Shown here: positions 39,921 to 50,137 of the stretch, one piece after another | Numbering within the stretch: position 1 is the first letter of the stretch | How the letters are laid out: each line of letters starts with the position of its first letter | Source: an uncultured Alphaproteobacteria bacterium | Lineage (GTDB): Bacteria; Pseudomonadota; Alphaproteobacteria; HIMB59 | Direction of reading: 5' to 3' | Assembly: GCA_902610175.1 (NCBI GenBank) | Contig: CACLUR010000003.1 | Coordinates: forward strand, 1-64,000 | DNA length: 64,000 nt | Made by a program: the position numbers and the translations under genes | The notes under the pieces: model-generated | What the model was told of the DNA's origin: nothing | Seen by the model: the letters and a program-made list of their open reading frames with translations, nothing else | The model's database searches: none

Positions 39921-39953
39921 TGGTTATAATATCACATATGTAATAATATAACA
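39921..39953. promoter_or_regulatory. Tandem Zur-box-like palindromes between znuC and znuA
   Basis: GTTATAATATCACATATGTA and the following ATAATATAAC form a 30-base inverted repeat (39923-39952) in which 26 of 30 positions are symmetric. It can be read as two adjacent 15-mers. The right one, TGTAATAATATAACA (39939-39953), is itself near-palindromic and matches the TGTTATAATATAACA type reported for alphaproteobacterial Zur. It lies in the divergent promoter region of znuA and znuC-znuB-zur. Confidence 0.75.
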
Positions 39954-39973
39954 CTTAGAGGTAGGTAATAGAC

Positions 39974-41047
39974 ATGAATTTCTTTCAAAAATCAATTATT
40001 TTTGGACTTTCTATTTTATTTAGTAGTTTTTCTGCTCACGCAGACGTAAGCACAGACATCAAAGTAGTAACCACAATAAAGCCATTACATTCATTAATAT
40101 CTAGAATTATGGAAACAAGAGGAGAACCACAATTAATTATTGAAGGCACAAATAATCCTCACACTTTTGTCTTTAAACCATCACATGCAAAAATGATTGA
40201 AGAGGCAGATATTGTTTTTTGGATTGGAGAGGATTTGGAGGCATTTATGGAAAAACCTTTAAATTCTCTAGCAAAAGACACAAAAAAAATTGCATTTATT
40301 GACTCCGAGTCTATTGAAAAACTAAAATTTAGAGAAGAAAATATTTTTGATGATCACGACGACCATGACGATCATGACGATCACGATGATCATGATGGCC
40401 ATGACGACGAACATGAAGGACACGATGACCATGACGATCACGATGGTCACAAAGATGATGACCATGACGATCACGATGATCATGATGGCCATGACGACGA
40501 ACATGACGATCATGCAGGACATCACGACGGTCACAATCACGGAGAGTTTGATGCTCACATATGGTTGGACCCAGAGAACGCCAAAGAGATGGTTAAAATT
40601 ATCCGTGATGAATTAATAAAAATTGATCCAGAGGGTCAAAGGCAATATTCAGTAAATGCAGCTGGAGCTACTTTGGAGCTAGATAATCTGATTAATAATG
40701 TTGAAAAAGAATTATCTAAAGACATTAGTTACATTGTATTCCATGATGCCTACCAATATTTTGAAACAAGATTTGGTGTGAAATCTGCAGGAGCGTTAAC
40801 TTTAAATCCTGACGTCCTACCTGGTGCTAAACAAATAGCTGATATACAAGATTTAATTAGTGATAAGGGTATTAAGTGTATCTTCTCTGAGCCTCAATAT
40901 AATCCAAAGATAATTGAGACACTCGGCAACGATATGAATATCTCTACTGGTGTTATGGATCCTTTGGGAGCTTTCATAGATGCAGGACCTACAATGTATG
41001 TTGAACTAATTAATGGAATTGCAAATTCTATTAAAGATTGTCACTAA
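39974..41047 (+). CDS. znuA: Zinc ABC transporter substrate-binding protein ZnuA
   Basis: 357 residues with a signal peptide (ending SAHADVS). Cluster A-I metal-binding protein: ligand histidines are in TTIKPLHSLI, NPHTFVFKPSH and the later DAHIWLDP region, with GALTLNPDVLPGA and SEPQYNPKIIETLG further on. Between about residues 120 and 190 lies a very long loop of Asp, His, Gly and Glu encoded by imperfect repeats, the zinc-scavenging or sensing loop of ZnuA. It diverges from znuC. Confidence 0.95.
   Translation: MNFFQKSIIFGLSILFSSFSAHADVSTDIKVVTTIKPLHSLISRIMETRGEPQLIIEGTNNPHTFVFKPSHAKMIEEADIVFWIGEDLEAFMEKPLNSLAKDTKKIAFIDSESIEKLKFREENIFDDHDDHDDHDDHDDHDGHDDEHEGHDDHDDHDGHKDDDHDDHDDHDGHDDEHDDHAGHHDGHNHGEFDAHIWLDPENAKEMVKIIRDELIKIDPEGQRQYSVNAAGATLELDNLINNVEKELSKDISYIVFHDAYQYFETRFGVKSAGALTLNPDVLPGAKQIADIQDLISDKGIKCIFSEPQYNPKIIETLGNDMNISTGVMDPLGAFIDAGPTMYVELINGIANSIKDCH
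40373..40506 (+). repeat. Tandem His/Asp-coding DNA repeats in znuA
   Basis: A 44-base block at 40373-40416 recurs at 40463-40506 with no difference seen, giving a 90-base period built from smaller GAC/GAT-CAC/CAT units. It encodes the ZnuA metal loop and is likely prone to expansion or contraction. Confidence 0.85.
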
Positions 41048-41124
41048 GGAATTTTGAAATAAGTTTCAGATAATTTCAATAATCTAAGAAACTTAAAGTC
41101 AAAAAAAAAACTAATTTACAATTT

Positions 41125-41156
41125 TCTCATATAGGCATTTTATATGCCTTATGAGA
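41125..41156. repeat. Inverted repeat upstream of the 41151 ORF
   Basis: TCTCATATAGGCA faces TGCCTTATGAGA around a short AT loop, with one bulged base. The right arm contains the ATG of the small ORF at 41151, so the hairpin would sequester that start. No T-run follows, so a terminator role for znuA is doubtful. The rest of the 384-base gap (41048-41431) is AT-rich, with a weaker stem at about 41059-41093. Confidence 0.55.
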
Positions 41157-41321
41157 AAAACTAAAAACAAGGTTTGTAATCACAAAATAAAAAGAATCGT
41201 CGAAGAGAAGTATTATCCCATATCATTTATTGAAAGAGTGAATGTTATGTATCAATTAAATTCTCAAAAAAAGGTTAATGAGAATTCTCCTAGTTTGTCA
41301 GCTAACTTAAATAAAACTTGA
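41151..41321 (+). CDS. Possible small basic protein (56 residues)
   Basis: An ATG-to-TGA frame of 56 codons begins MRKTKNKVCNHKIKRIVEEK and ends in a Ser/Asn/Lys tail. It has no hydrophobic segment. No convincing ribosome site precedes it, and its start lies in a hairpin arm. It may be a real small protein between znuA and the Irr-like regulator, or chance in AT-rich DNA; I do not recognise it. Confidence 0.3.
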   Translation: MRKTKNKVCNHKIKRIVEEKYYPISFIERVNVMYQLNSQKKVNENSPSLSANLNKT

Positions 41322-41431
41322 TTTACCTATTAACTCATCGTTTAATGGAATATATTACATTCTATCTAGTGCTCTTTTGTCTTAATATAATATGCCAGAT
41401 GCTATTGAATAATAAGCATTTTTAGCCTATT

Positions 41432-41857
41432 TTGAACTCAATGAATTTATCAGATGCTAGTAAAAAAGAGATTGATGTTGTTCTAGAGAAGTGTGGATGG
41501 AGACAAACTAAACAAAGAGTGGTTCTCCTAAAATCAATTTTTGATGGTAAAGACAAACACTTTTCAATTAATCAAATGAATGAAACTTTGAAAGATAACA
41601 GAAGTTATTTTTCTTTAACAACACTATATGAAAATCTGAATACTTTAGTTGATAAAGGATATTTAAAGCAAATTGTTGTTGATAAACAATCATTTTATGA
41701 CACCAATACAAGTAATCATATACATGTTTACAATCAAGAAGAAAACCAAATCTACGATTATGATGATTGTAAAGAACTTCACAAAGATCTCCCTATACCT
41801 GCTTGCTTATCGCTTCTTGAAGAATACTCACTAGTTATTAATTTAAAAAAAAAGTAA
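41432..41857 (+). CDS. irr: Fur-family iron response regulator, Irr-like
   Basis: 141 residues. CGWRQTKQRVVLL, SLTTLYENLNTLVDKGYLK and YDTNTSNHIHVY follow the Irr pattern (RPTRQR, LATVYNTL, FDTNVSDHHHF) rather than Fur. The CxxC zinc pairs of Fur/Zur are absent, as in Irr. In rhizobia Irr represses iron-consuming genes and activates uptake genes under low iron, responding to haem. The adjacent iron-binding protein supports an iron role. The N-terminal Cys near residue 21 could belong to a haem motif, but no adjacent Pro is seen. Confidence 0.8.
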   Translation: MNSMNLSDASKKEIDVVLEKCGWRQTKQRVVLLKSIFDGKDKHFSINQMNETLKDNRSYFSLTTLYENLNTLVDKGYLKQIVVDKQSFYDTNTSNHIHVYNQEENQIYDYDDCKELHKDLPIPACLSLLEEYSLVINLKKK

Positions 41858-41962
41858 ATTTTTAATCTGTAGTTTGTTTCAGAAGTAGTTTTTTTTTATT
41901 CATTTGTAAGGTTGATTTTTTTTTGAATTTATAATTTTTCAATTTGAGATTAATTACATCAT

Positions 41963-42964
41963 ATGAAAAATTTAATTTCTTTTTTAATAAAGATTTTAGT
42001 AATTAATTTCTTTATTGGTTTTAGTGGTGCATATGCGGATGATGTATTAAAAATTTATTCAGAAAGACAACCAATGTTAATTGAGCCTCTTTTAAATGAA
42101 TTTGAGAGTCAAACTGGTATTGATGTTGAATGGATATATTCCAAAAAAGGCTTAGTTCAAAAAATTATTTTAGAAAAAGATAAGCCTGTAGCCGACGTAT
42201 TCTTAGCATCAGATATATCAAGACTAATTGATGTATCTGAAGCAGGAGCGTCTATTAAAATTAATTATTCTTCTGCTGTGCCCTCTCATCTCCAAAGTGA
42301 TAACTGGATAGGTCTTACTCAAAGAGCAAGAATTATATACGTGAATAAAGATTTAGGTCTTAATGATATTACTTATGAGGATTTAGTATCTGAAAAATAT
42401 AAAGGAAGAATATGCACAAGATCAGGTTTTCACCCATATAATGTCTCATTGTTCGCATCTTTGATGGCTCATCATGGTGAGGAGTGGTTAGAGAATTATT
42501 TGATTAATTTAAAAGCAAATTTAGCTAGAAAACCTCAGGGTAACGACAGAGACCAAGTCAAAGCTATATATGCAGGAGTATGTGATCTAAGTATCGGCAA
42601 TCATTATTATTATTTTAAGATGCTTAATAATGAAGAACAAAAGATATGGCTCGAGAAAGCAACAATTGTTTTTCCTAACCAAAAGGATAGAGGAACTCAT
42701 GTTAATATTTCCGGTATAGCTTTACTTAAAGAAAGTCATAGAGAAAAATCTGAAAAACTTTTGGATTTCTTAGTTAGTCAAAAAGCCCAGCGCATATACG
42801 CAAATGACAATAATGAATTTCCTGTTTCACCCGAAGTACCTTTATCAGATGGTGTTAATGAATTAGCAGGAGGTGCTGAGTTTGACAATATTGATTTATT
42901 AAAAATAGCTGAAAATCGAAAAGCTGTTATTAATATTTTAAATAAAATAAATTACGACGAGTAG
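41963..42964 (+). CDS. Iron(III) ABC transporter substrate-binding protein, FbpA/FutA-like
   Basis: 333 residues with a signal peptide (ending GAYADD). KIYSERQPMLIEPLLNEFE, TGIDVEWIYSKKGLVQKI and DVFLASDISRL follow the FbpA/FutA family. The tyrosine pair that binds iron is in GNHYYYFKML. It is the periplasmic ferric-iron binder; permease and ATPase are not adjacent and must lie elsewhere. It lies 105 bases behind the Irr-like regulator and ends at a clear terminator. Confidence 0.9.
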   Translation: MKNLISFLIKILVINFFIGFSGAYADDVLKIYSERQPMLIEPLLNEFESQTGIDVEWIYSKKGLVQKIILEKDKPVADVFLASDISRLIDVSEAGASIKINYSSAVPSHLQSDNWIGLTQRARIIYVNKDLGLNDITYEDLVSEKYKGRICTRSGFHPYNVSLFASLMAHHGEEWLENYLINLKANLARKPQGNDRDQVKAIYAGVCDLSIGNHYYYFKMLNNEEQKIWLEKATIVFPNQKDRGTHVNISGIALLKESHREKSEKLLDFLVSQKAQRIYANDNNEFPVSPEVPLSDGVNELAGGAEFDNIDLLKIAENRKAVINILNKINYDE

Positions 42965-43008
42965 AAGATTTTTTATATTTTAAAGGTTGGTCGCTTCAAA
43001 TAGGCCCG

Positions 43009-43037
43009 ATGCACCCCATTGGTTAGGGTGCATTTTT
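43009..43037 (+). terminator. Rho-independent terminator after the iron-binding protein gene
   Basis: ATGCACCC pairs with GGGTGCAT around a 9-base loop and is followed by TTTT on the plus strand. It lies 45 bases past the binding-protein stop. It is the cleanest intrinsic terminator seen in the window. Confidence 0.88.
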
Positions 43038-43106
43038 CATAAATGAATGTGAAATTGTAGCAATCGCTTCAGTTGAATAAATAATCTTAATAACTAAAAT
43101 TTGCTT

Positions 43107-44312
43107 ATGAATAATTCTGAAATACTCAGTGTTTTATTAAATTCTGATAAAGAATTAATAATTTATAGAAACTCAGATAAAAATAATTTCGAAATATATA
43201 CGGATTTTGCTGAAAAAGTTAATTTAAATATAGGTAATTTAGATAAGTTTTTAAATAAATTAGAGCGATTTAAATCAAATAAACCCTATGATTGTTATAT
43301 TGGCTTCTTCGGTTATGAATTACTTTGTAAGAATATTAATTTAAAAGTAAACAAAGATAATTCATCTTTTCCTGAGGGAGTTTTTTTTCGACCACAAACT
43401 AAAATAATCTTAGATAAACAAGTTAAAATTGTAACCAAATCTAAATCAAAATTACTAAAAGACCTTAAAGCTTTAAATAAAACTACTTTTTCAAATAGCA
43501 ATAAAATATCTGTAAGTCCAAACGTCCAAGTATATGAAAAAATCTTTAATAAATTTAAAAAAAATATAAGGGCTGGTGAAACCTATCAAATAAAAATTGC
43601 TCAAAAATATTCGAACAAAAAAGATTTAGATGTAGTGAATTTATTTTTTAATTTGATGAAGAAAAATCTTAGTCCAGAGTCTTTTTGTATTAGAACAAAT
43701 GATTTTAATATAATTAGTTGCTCTCCTGAAAACCTTTTTAAGGTAAAAGGAAAAAAAATCATCACCTCCCCAATAGCAGGAACAGTAAGTAGAGATAAGG
43801 TAAAATCAACAAAAGAGGCTAGAAAGTTTTTTGAAAATAATCAAAAAGAGGACAAAGAACATAATATGATTGTTGACTTAGAAAGAAATGATTTAAGTCG
43901 TATAACTAAGGCAAACACTGTCAAAATTCAAAATTTAAAATTTGTTCAAAAATACCAATATATTTTCCACAATGTCTCTGAAATTTCAGGAACACTTCTT
44001 GATAATGTAAGGTTATCTGCAGTGATTAAGGCGATGATGCCCGGTGGCTCAGTTATAGGTTGTCCAAAAATTAATACTTTAAAATTACTCAATAAAGAGG
44101 AGAAAGAACCAAGAAGAATTTATACTGGTTCTTTTGGTTACTATCGCTCTAAACAGGATATGAGTTTTAACATAATAATTAGATCTATTTTAAATTTTCA
44201 AAAAAATAATGAGGTATTTGCTGCTAGTGGCGTGATTTTAGATAGTACTGCAAAAAATGAATACCATGAAAATTACTTAAAAGCTAAATCGTTATTGGAT
44301 TTATTAAAATGA
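43107..44312 (+). CDS. pabB: Aminodeoxychorismate synthase component I-like (chorismate-binding enzyme)
   Basis: 401 residues from the ATG at 43107 (a TTG lies 6 bases earlier). The chorismate-binding C-terminal domain is complete: AGETYQIKIAQ, DLERNDLSRI, GGSVIGCPK and YTGSFGYY. The N-terminal part is short. The motif that carries the nucleophilic Lys in E. coli PabB (PIKGT) reads PIAGT here, as in anthranilate synthase TrpE. Position at the head of a folate cluster favours the PABA role, but a TrpE-like or dual role is open. It overlaps pabA by 4 bases. Confidence 0.8.
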   Translation: MNNSEILSVLLNSDKELIIYRNSDKNNFEIYTDFAEKVNLNIGNLDKFLNKLERFKSNKPYDCYIGFFGYELLCKNINLKVNKDNSSFPEGVFFRPQTKIILDKQVKIVTKSKSKLLKDLKALNKTTFSNSNKISVSPNVQVYEKIFNKFKKNIRAGETYQIKIAQKYSNKKDLDVVNLFFNLMKKNLSPESFCIRTNDFNIISCSPENLFKVKGKKIITSPIAGTVSRDKVKSTKEARKFFENNQKEDKEHNMIVDLERNDLSRITKANTVKIQNLKFVQKYQYIFHNVSEISGTLLDNVRLSAVIKAMMPGGSVIGCPKINTLKLLNKEEKEPRRIYTGSFGYYRSKQDMSFNIIIRSILNFQKNNEVFAASGVILDSTAKNEYHENYLKAKSLLDLLK

Positions 44313-44875
44313 ATTTACTTTTAATTGACCACGAAGACTCCTTTACTTATAACCTCGCACATTTGTTGTCAGGATTTGGTAATTTAGAAGTAAAAAATTT
44401 TTATGACATTAAAGAAAAATCCATAAAAAAATCTGACATCATTATTTTTTCTCCAGGACCAGGGAAGCCCTCAGATTACCCAGTATCACTTGATATTTAT
44501 AATAATTATAAATCAAAGAAAAAAATAATTGGTATTTGTCTTGGTTTTCAACTTATTGCTAATGGAGAGGGTGGAACTATTTCTAAGCAAGAAAAAATAT
44601 TTCATGGTTATCAGACTTATATTAGAACGAATTCAAAAAGTTTAAGATTTCCTAATAATGCTTTATATCAAGTAGGTAGATACCATTCTTTAAAACTAAA
44701 AGAGCCATTTAATTCCTCTTCAATGCATATTACAATGAGATGTGAAGAAACTAATGTTGCAATGTGTTTGGAAAGTCATAAATATGATATTTGTGGTTTA
44801 CAATTTCACCCAGACTCGTTTTTGACTCCAAATGGCAAACAATTTATTCGAAAAATCATTCAATATAAAAAATAA
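44309..44875 (+). CDS. pabA: Glutamine amidotransferase subunit PabA/TrpG-like
   Basis: 188 residues. Class I GATase: LLIDHEDSFTYNLAHLL, FSPGPGKPSDY and nucleophile GICLGFQLIA. The His-x-Glu pair is altered: LQFHPDSF has Asp where Glu is usual (FHPES), and LGF replaces LGH/LGQ. It should supply ammonia to the PabB-like subunit. Whether the Asp preserves glutaminase activity is uncertain. It overlaps pabB by 4 bases and pabC by 44. Confidence 0.85.
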   Translation: MNLLLIDHEDSFTYNLAHLLSGFGNLEVKNFYDIKEKSIKKSDIIIFSPGPGKPSDYPVSLDIYNNYKSKKKIIGICLGFQLIANGEGGTISKQEKIFHGYQTYIRTNSKSLRFPNNALYQVGRYHSLKLKEPFNSSSMHITMRCEETNVAMCLESHKYDICGLQFHPDSFLTPNGKQFIRKIIQYKK

Positions 44876-45611
44876 TTCATATTACACCTCACAATTTAAG
44901 CCACTGTGGGGTCAAAAAGGTGTTTTTACATCCATACCTATGATTGGAAAAACACCTAGGTTAATAGGTTTAAATAAATATTTGAGGACTTTTAACACAA
45001 CATGTCGGGATTATAAATTTGCTACCAAAATAGATTTAAACATTATCAGAAGTTTAGTGGGAGAGGATTTAAAGAAAATCAAAAATTTCAATCACTTGTT
45101 GAGAATAGCAACTAATGGAACAACATTATCAATTTCGTTTAGAAAGAGAACAACAACTAAAGATAGTGTCATTGGATTTATAAAAAAATACAAAAGAAGA
45201 GACTTTAAAAATAAAAACTTATTTTACAAAAAATTATTAAAATTCATGAGTGAAATAAATTACTCTGAAAATGAAATTATATTACTAAGAGATAATGAAA
45301 TTACAGAAGGAGCAGTCACAAATTTAGTTTTCGTAAAAGGAGATAAAATTTATATTCCTAAAACTGGGTATTATCATGGAAATACTTTGAAGCTTATTGA
45401 AGAAATATCAAAATCGAAATTTATTAAAAGAAAAATTTTATTAGAGGATCTAAAAGAGTACAGTGAGATATTATCGATTGGCTCTGGTAGAGGTATTACC
45501 TCAATAAAAAAAATTCAAAGTATTTTATGGAAGAGAGCGTCTACAAAATATTTTCAAAAATTAAAAAAAGATTATGAAACTATGATAAAAAGGAATTATT
45601 ATGAAATTTAA
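44832..45611 (+). CDS. pabC: Aminodeoxychorismate lyase-like PLP enzyme (fold type IV)
   Basis: 259 residues. The fold-type-IV signature is ITEGAVTNLVFVKGDKIY with the cofactor-binding Glu; the Lys region is YKKLLKFM and a closing EILSIGSGRGITSI is present. By position it converts aminodeoxychorismate to p-aminobenzoate and pyruvate. Branched-chain or D-amino-acid aminotransferases share the fold, so the call leans on the cluster. The ATG used overlaps pabA by 44 bases; a later non-ATG start is possible. It overlaps folP by 11. Confidence 0.75.
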   Translation: MANNLFEKSFNIKNNSYYTSQFKPLWGQKGVFTSIPMIGKTPRLIGLNKYLRTFNTTCRDYKFATKIDLNIIRSLVGEDLKKIKNFNHLLRIATNGTTLSISFRKRTTTKDSVIGFIKKYKRRDFKNKNLFYKKLLKFMSEINYSENEIILLRDNEITEGAVTNLVFVKGDKIYIPKTGYYHGNTLKLIEEISKSKFIKRKILLEDLKEYSEILSIGSGRGITSIKKIQSILWKRASTKYFQKLKKDYETMIKRNYYEI

Positions 45612-46416
45612 TCAACATTCCTTTGCTTTGAAAAAGCCTTTATTAGTCGGTATATGTAATTTTACACCTGACTCATTTAGTGATGGAGGAAAAACATTTT
45701 CACGATCTACTGCATTGAAACATATAAATGCAATGGTTAAAGATGGTGCACAAATTATTGATATTGGTGCTGAAAGCACTAGACCAAATAGCGAGCCAAT
45801 TACATATATTGAAGAAATAAATCGTTTATCCAAAATCTTACCATATTTAAACTATAAGAAATACCTTGTCTCTGTGGACTCGTATAAAATTGAGTCCCAA
45901 GAGTATGCACTAAAAAAAGGTGCCCATATTATTAATGATATTAATGGAGGGTCAGAAGAGCTATTTAAACTTATAAAGAAATATAACGCAGGTCTTTTCT
46001 TAATGCACAAAAGAGGAACGCCAAAGGAAATGCAAAAAAAACTTAACTCCAGAGTAAATATGGTAAGAGAATTTGATTATTTTATTAAAAAAAGATTGAA
46101 AATACTTAATAAAATGAAGATTAATCTCAAAAAGGTATGGTTTGATCCTGGTATAGGATTTGGCAAAACACTAAATCAAAATTTACAATTAATGAAATCT
46201 TTGAAGAAATTCAGTAGTGCAAATATCCAAGTATTATTGGGATCCTCACGAAAAAGTTGGATAAACTATATTGATCCATCAAAAGCCGATGAAAGGATTG
46301 GAGGATCTTTAGCTTCTGTAGCGCATGCTCTCGAACAAAATGTTCATACATATAGAATTCATGATGTCAAAGAGACAAATCAAATGATAAAAGTTTTGAA
46401 AGCATTAAATAAATGA
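45601..46416 (+). CDS. folP: Dihydropteroate synthase
   Basis: 271 residues. TIM-barrel enzyme joining p-aminobenzoate to the pterin pyrophosphate; target of sulfonamides. Signatures: GICNFTPDSFSDGG, GAQIIDIGAESTRPNS, VDSYK, INDINGG and WFDPGIGFGKT. It overlaps pabC by 11 bases and folB by 4. Nothing unusual in the motifs. Confidence 0.96.
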   Translation: MKFNQHSFALKKPLLVGICNFTPDSFSDGGKTFSRSTALKHINAMVKDGAQIIDIGAESTRPNSEPITYIEEINRLSKILPYLNYKKYLVSVDSYKIESQEYALKKGAHIINDINGGSEELFKLIKKYNAGLFLMHKRGTPKEMQKKLNSRVNMVREFDYFIKKRLKILNKMKINLKKVWFDPGIGFGKTLNQNLQLMKSLKKFSSANIQVLLGSSRKSWINYIDPSKADERIGGSLASVAHALEQNVHTYRIHDVKETNQMIKVLKALNK

Positions 46417-46760
46417 AATTTTTTATCGAAATAGAAGAGCTAAAAGTCGACACAATTATTGGGGTGTTCGAAGAAGAAAGGTTAAAACCCCAAACTATAT
46501 TAATAAGTATAAAATGTCAGTTAGACATTGATCATAATCAAGATCTTGACAATATTGAAAATGTTACAAGCTATTCAGATATTAAAAATGAAATAATTAA
46601 ATTTGTTTCAGCTTCTCAATATAAAACATTGGAAAAATTAATAACAGACCTTAAAAAACAATTAGATGATAAGTTTCCAATTCAAATAGAAAAATTAGAA
46701 ATAAATAAAATTGAGATTGCTAAAAAATACAATGCAAAAAAAGTTAGCGTATCGATATAA
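46413..46760 (+). CDS. folB: Dihydroneopterin aldolase
   Basis: 115 residues. Tunnelling-fold enzyme: IEELKVDTIIGVFEEER and ENVTSYSDIKNEIIKF are diagnostic, the active Glu lying in TLEKLI. It cleaves dihydroneopterin to hydroxymethyldihydropterin, the FolK substrate. Overlaps folP by 4 bases and folK by 29. Confidence 0.9.
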   Translation: MKFFIEIEELKVDTIIGVFEEERLKPQTILISIKCQLDIDHNQDLDNIENVTSYSDIKNEIIKFVSASQYKTLEKLITDLKKQLDDKFPIQIEKLEINKIEIAKKYNAKKVSVSI

Positions 46761-47259
46761 ATCATATATTGCTATCGGATCAAATATAGGCAATTGGAGA
46801 AGTAATTTTAACAATGCATTAAATTTAATGAATAAATTTGGTTATGTTAAAAAGGTAAGTAGGGTTTATTTTACCAAGCCCTTTGGTTTAACCACCCAAA
46901 AATATTTTCATAATGCTGCCTTTTTATTTCTCACTAATTTATTTTTTAATGATCTATTTATAAAAATAAACGCTGTAGAAAAGCTGATTAAAAAAAATAA
47001 AATTTTAGAGAATGGGCCAAGAAGAATTGATTTAGATCTTATTCAATTCGAAAACTTGAAAGTTAAAAATCATTTAATATCAATTCCTCATTCTTCCTCA
47101 CATTTAAGAGATTTTGTTATACAGCCTGTTTTAGACCTCAATCCTAATTTTATTGATTTAAAGACCCAATATACTTACAAAAGACTCATAAATAATTTAG
47201 ATGAACGATTTATTATTAAGAAATCTCGTCAAACCCAAGATTATCAAGGATTTTTTTAA
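46732..47259 (+). CDS. folK: HPPK, hydroxymethyldihydropterin pyrophosphokinase
   Basis: 175 residues from the ATG at 46732; an earlier TTG at 46711 is less likely. SYIAIGSNIGNWRSNFNNAL, GPRRIDLDLIQF (the signature R.IDLDL with magnesium-binding Asp pair) and IPHSSSHLRDFV are present. It pyrophosphorylates the pterin for FolP, closing the pabB-folK cluster. It converges on trpF with a 44-base overlap of coding 3' ends. Confidence 0.92.
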   Translation: MQKKLAYRYKSYIAIGSNIGNWRSNFNNALNLMNKFGYVKKVSRVYFTKPFGLTTQKYFHNAAFLFLTNLFFNDLFIKINAVEKLIKKNKILENGPRRIDLDLIQFENLKVKNHLISIPHSSSHLRDFVIQPVLDLNPNFIDLKTQYTYKRLINNLDERFIIKKSRQTQDYQGFF

Positions 47260-47878
47260 GCTTTTCCTCATCCACACTATTAGATTGTTTTAAACCTGTT
47301 GAAATATCAATTCCATGAGGAGATATTGTTTTAATTGCCTCTTTTATGTTATCTATATTTATTCCCCCACCAAGGTAGAGAGGTTTTGCAAAGATCTTTA
47401 ATTGATTGATTTGTTTTTCACATTCCACAAGAGATTTTTTTTCAATAGTATCTTTTCTGTAAATATTTAAATCGTAATAAAAACTACTTATATTATTTAA
47501 AATCTCTTCAAAGAAATTATAGTCAAAATTCTCATAATTTACCGAAATTGAAATTTTTGCATCTGTTTTATTATTCAGCAATTCAATTTCTTCATTTTTA
47601 TATTGATTAGATATGCAAACCTCTTTTATTGCTACATCATTTACGATACTAATTACTTCTTGCATCTTTATATTTCCAATCAATAAAATTGGATTTAATT
47701 TTAAATTGTAGGATGAAATAGTCAGTTCTTGAATTTCTTTAGTGCTAAGTGTATTTGGGCCATATAAGAAATCACTTACAAGGCCCACCCTACTTACAGA
47801 GTACTTTTGAATTACTTCTAAAGATTTTTGATCTGTAATACCACAAACTTTAAGTTGGATATTACCATAATTGAACAT
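47216..47878 (-). CDS. trpF: Phosphoribosylanthranilate isomerase, divergent
   Basis: 220 residues. LKVCGITDQKSLEVI at the N-terminus supplies the catalytic Cys region of TrpF. PLYLGGGINIDNIKEAI and HGIDISTGLK are the phosphate-binding end of the barrel. The usual GG(T/S)G region in the second half is not clear, so the protein is divergent. It catalyses the third step of tryptophan synthesis; no other trp genes are in the window unless the PabA/PabB pair doubles as TrpE/TrpG. It converges with folK. Confidence 0.8.
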   Translation of the reverse strand: MFNYGNIQLKVCGITDQKSLEVIQKYSVSRVGLVSDFLYGPNTLSTKEIQELTISSYNLKLNPILLIGNIKMQEVISIVNDVAIKEVCISNQYKNEEIELLNNKTDAKISISVNYENFDYNFFEEILNNISSFYYDLNIYRKDTIEKKSLVECEKQINQLKIFAKPLYLGGGINIDNIKEAIKTISPHGIDISTGLKQSNSVDEEKLKKILDNLGFDEIS

Positions 47879-47881
47879 TAA

Positions 47882-50044
<2,163 letters not shown>

Positions 50045-50137
50045 CTACTTAATTAATATTGAAGTTATTAAAATTTAACCTGTAAGTAAGTCAACAATAC
50101 GAATTGTCTCTGTTAATAATTTACAAAATCCTTGAAA

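Noticed and set aside
40373-40506. CRISPR-like repeat array
   Set aside because: The repeats are tandem, in frame and code for a known His/Asp loop; there are no unique spacers and no cas genes.
40322-40616. Long open frames on both strands across the znuA metal loop
   Set aside because: They are products of the GAC/CAT repeat; their translations are Met/Ile/Val or Met/Thr low-complexity runs, while znuA itself is clear.
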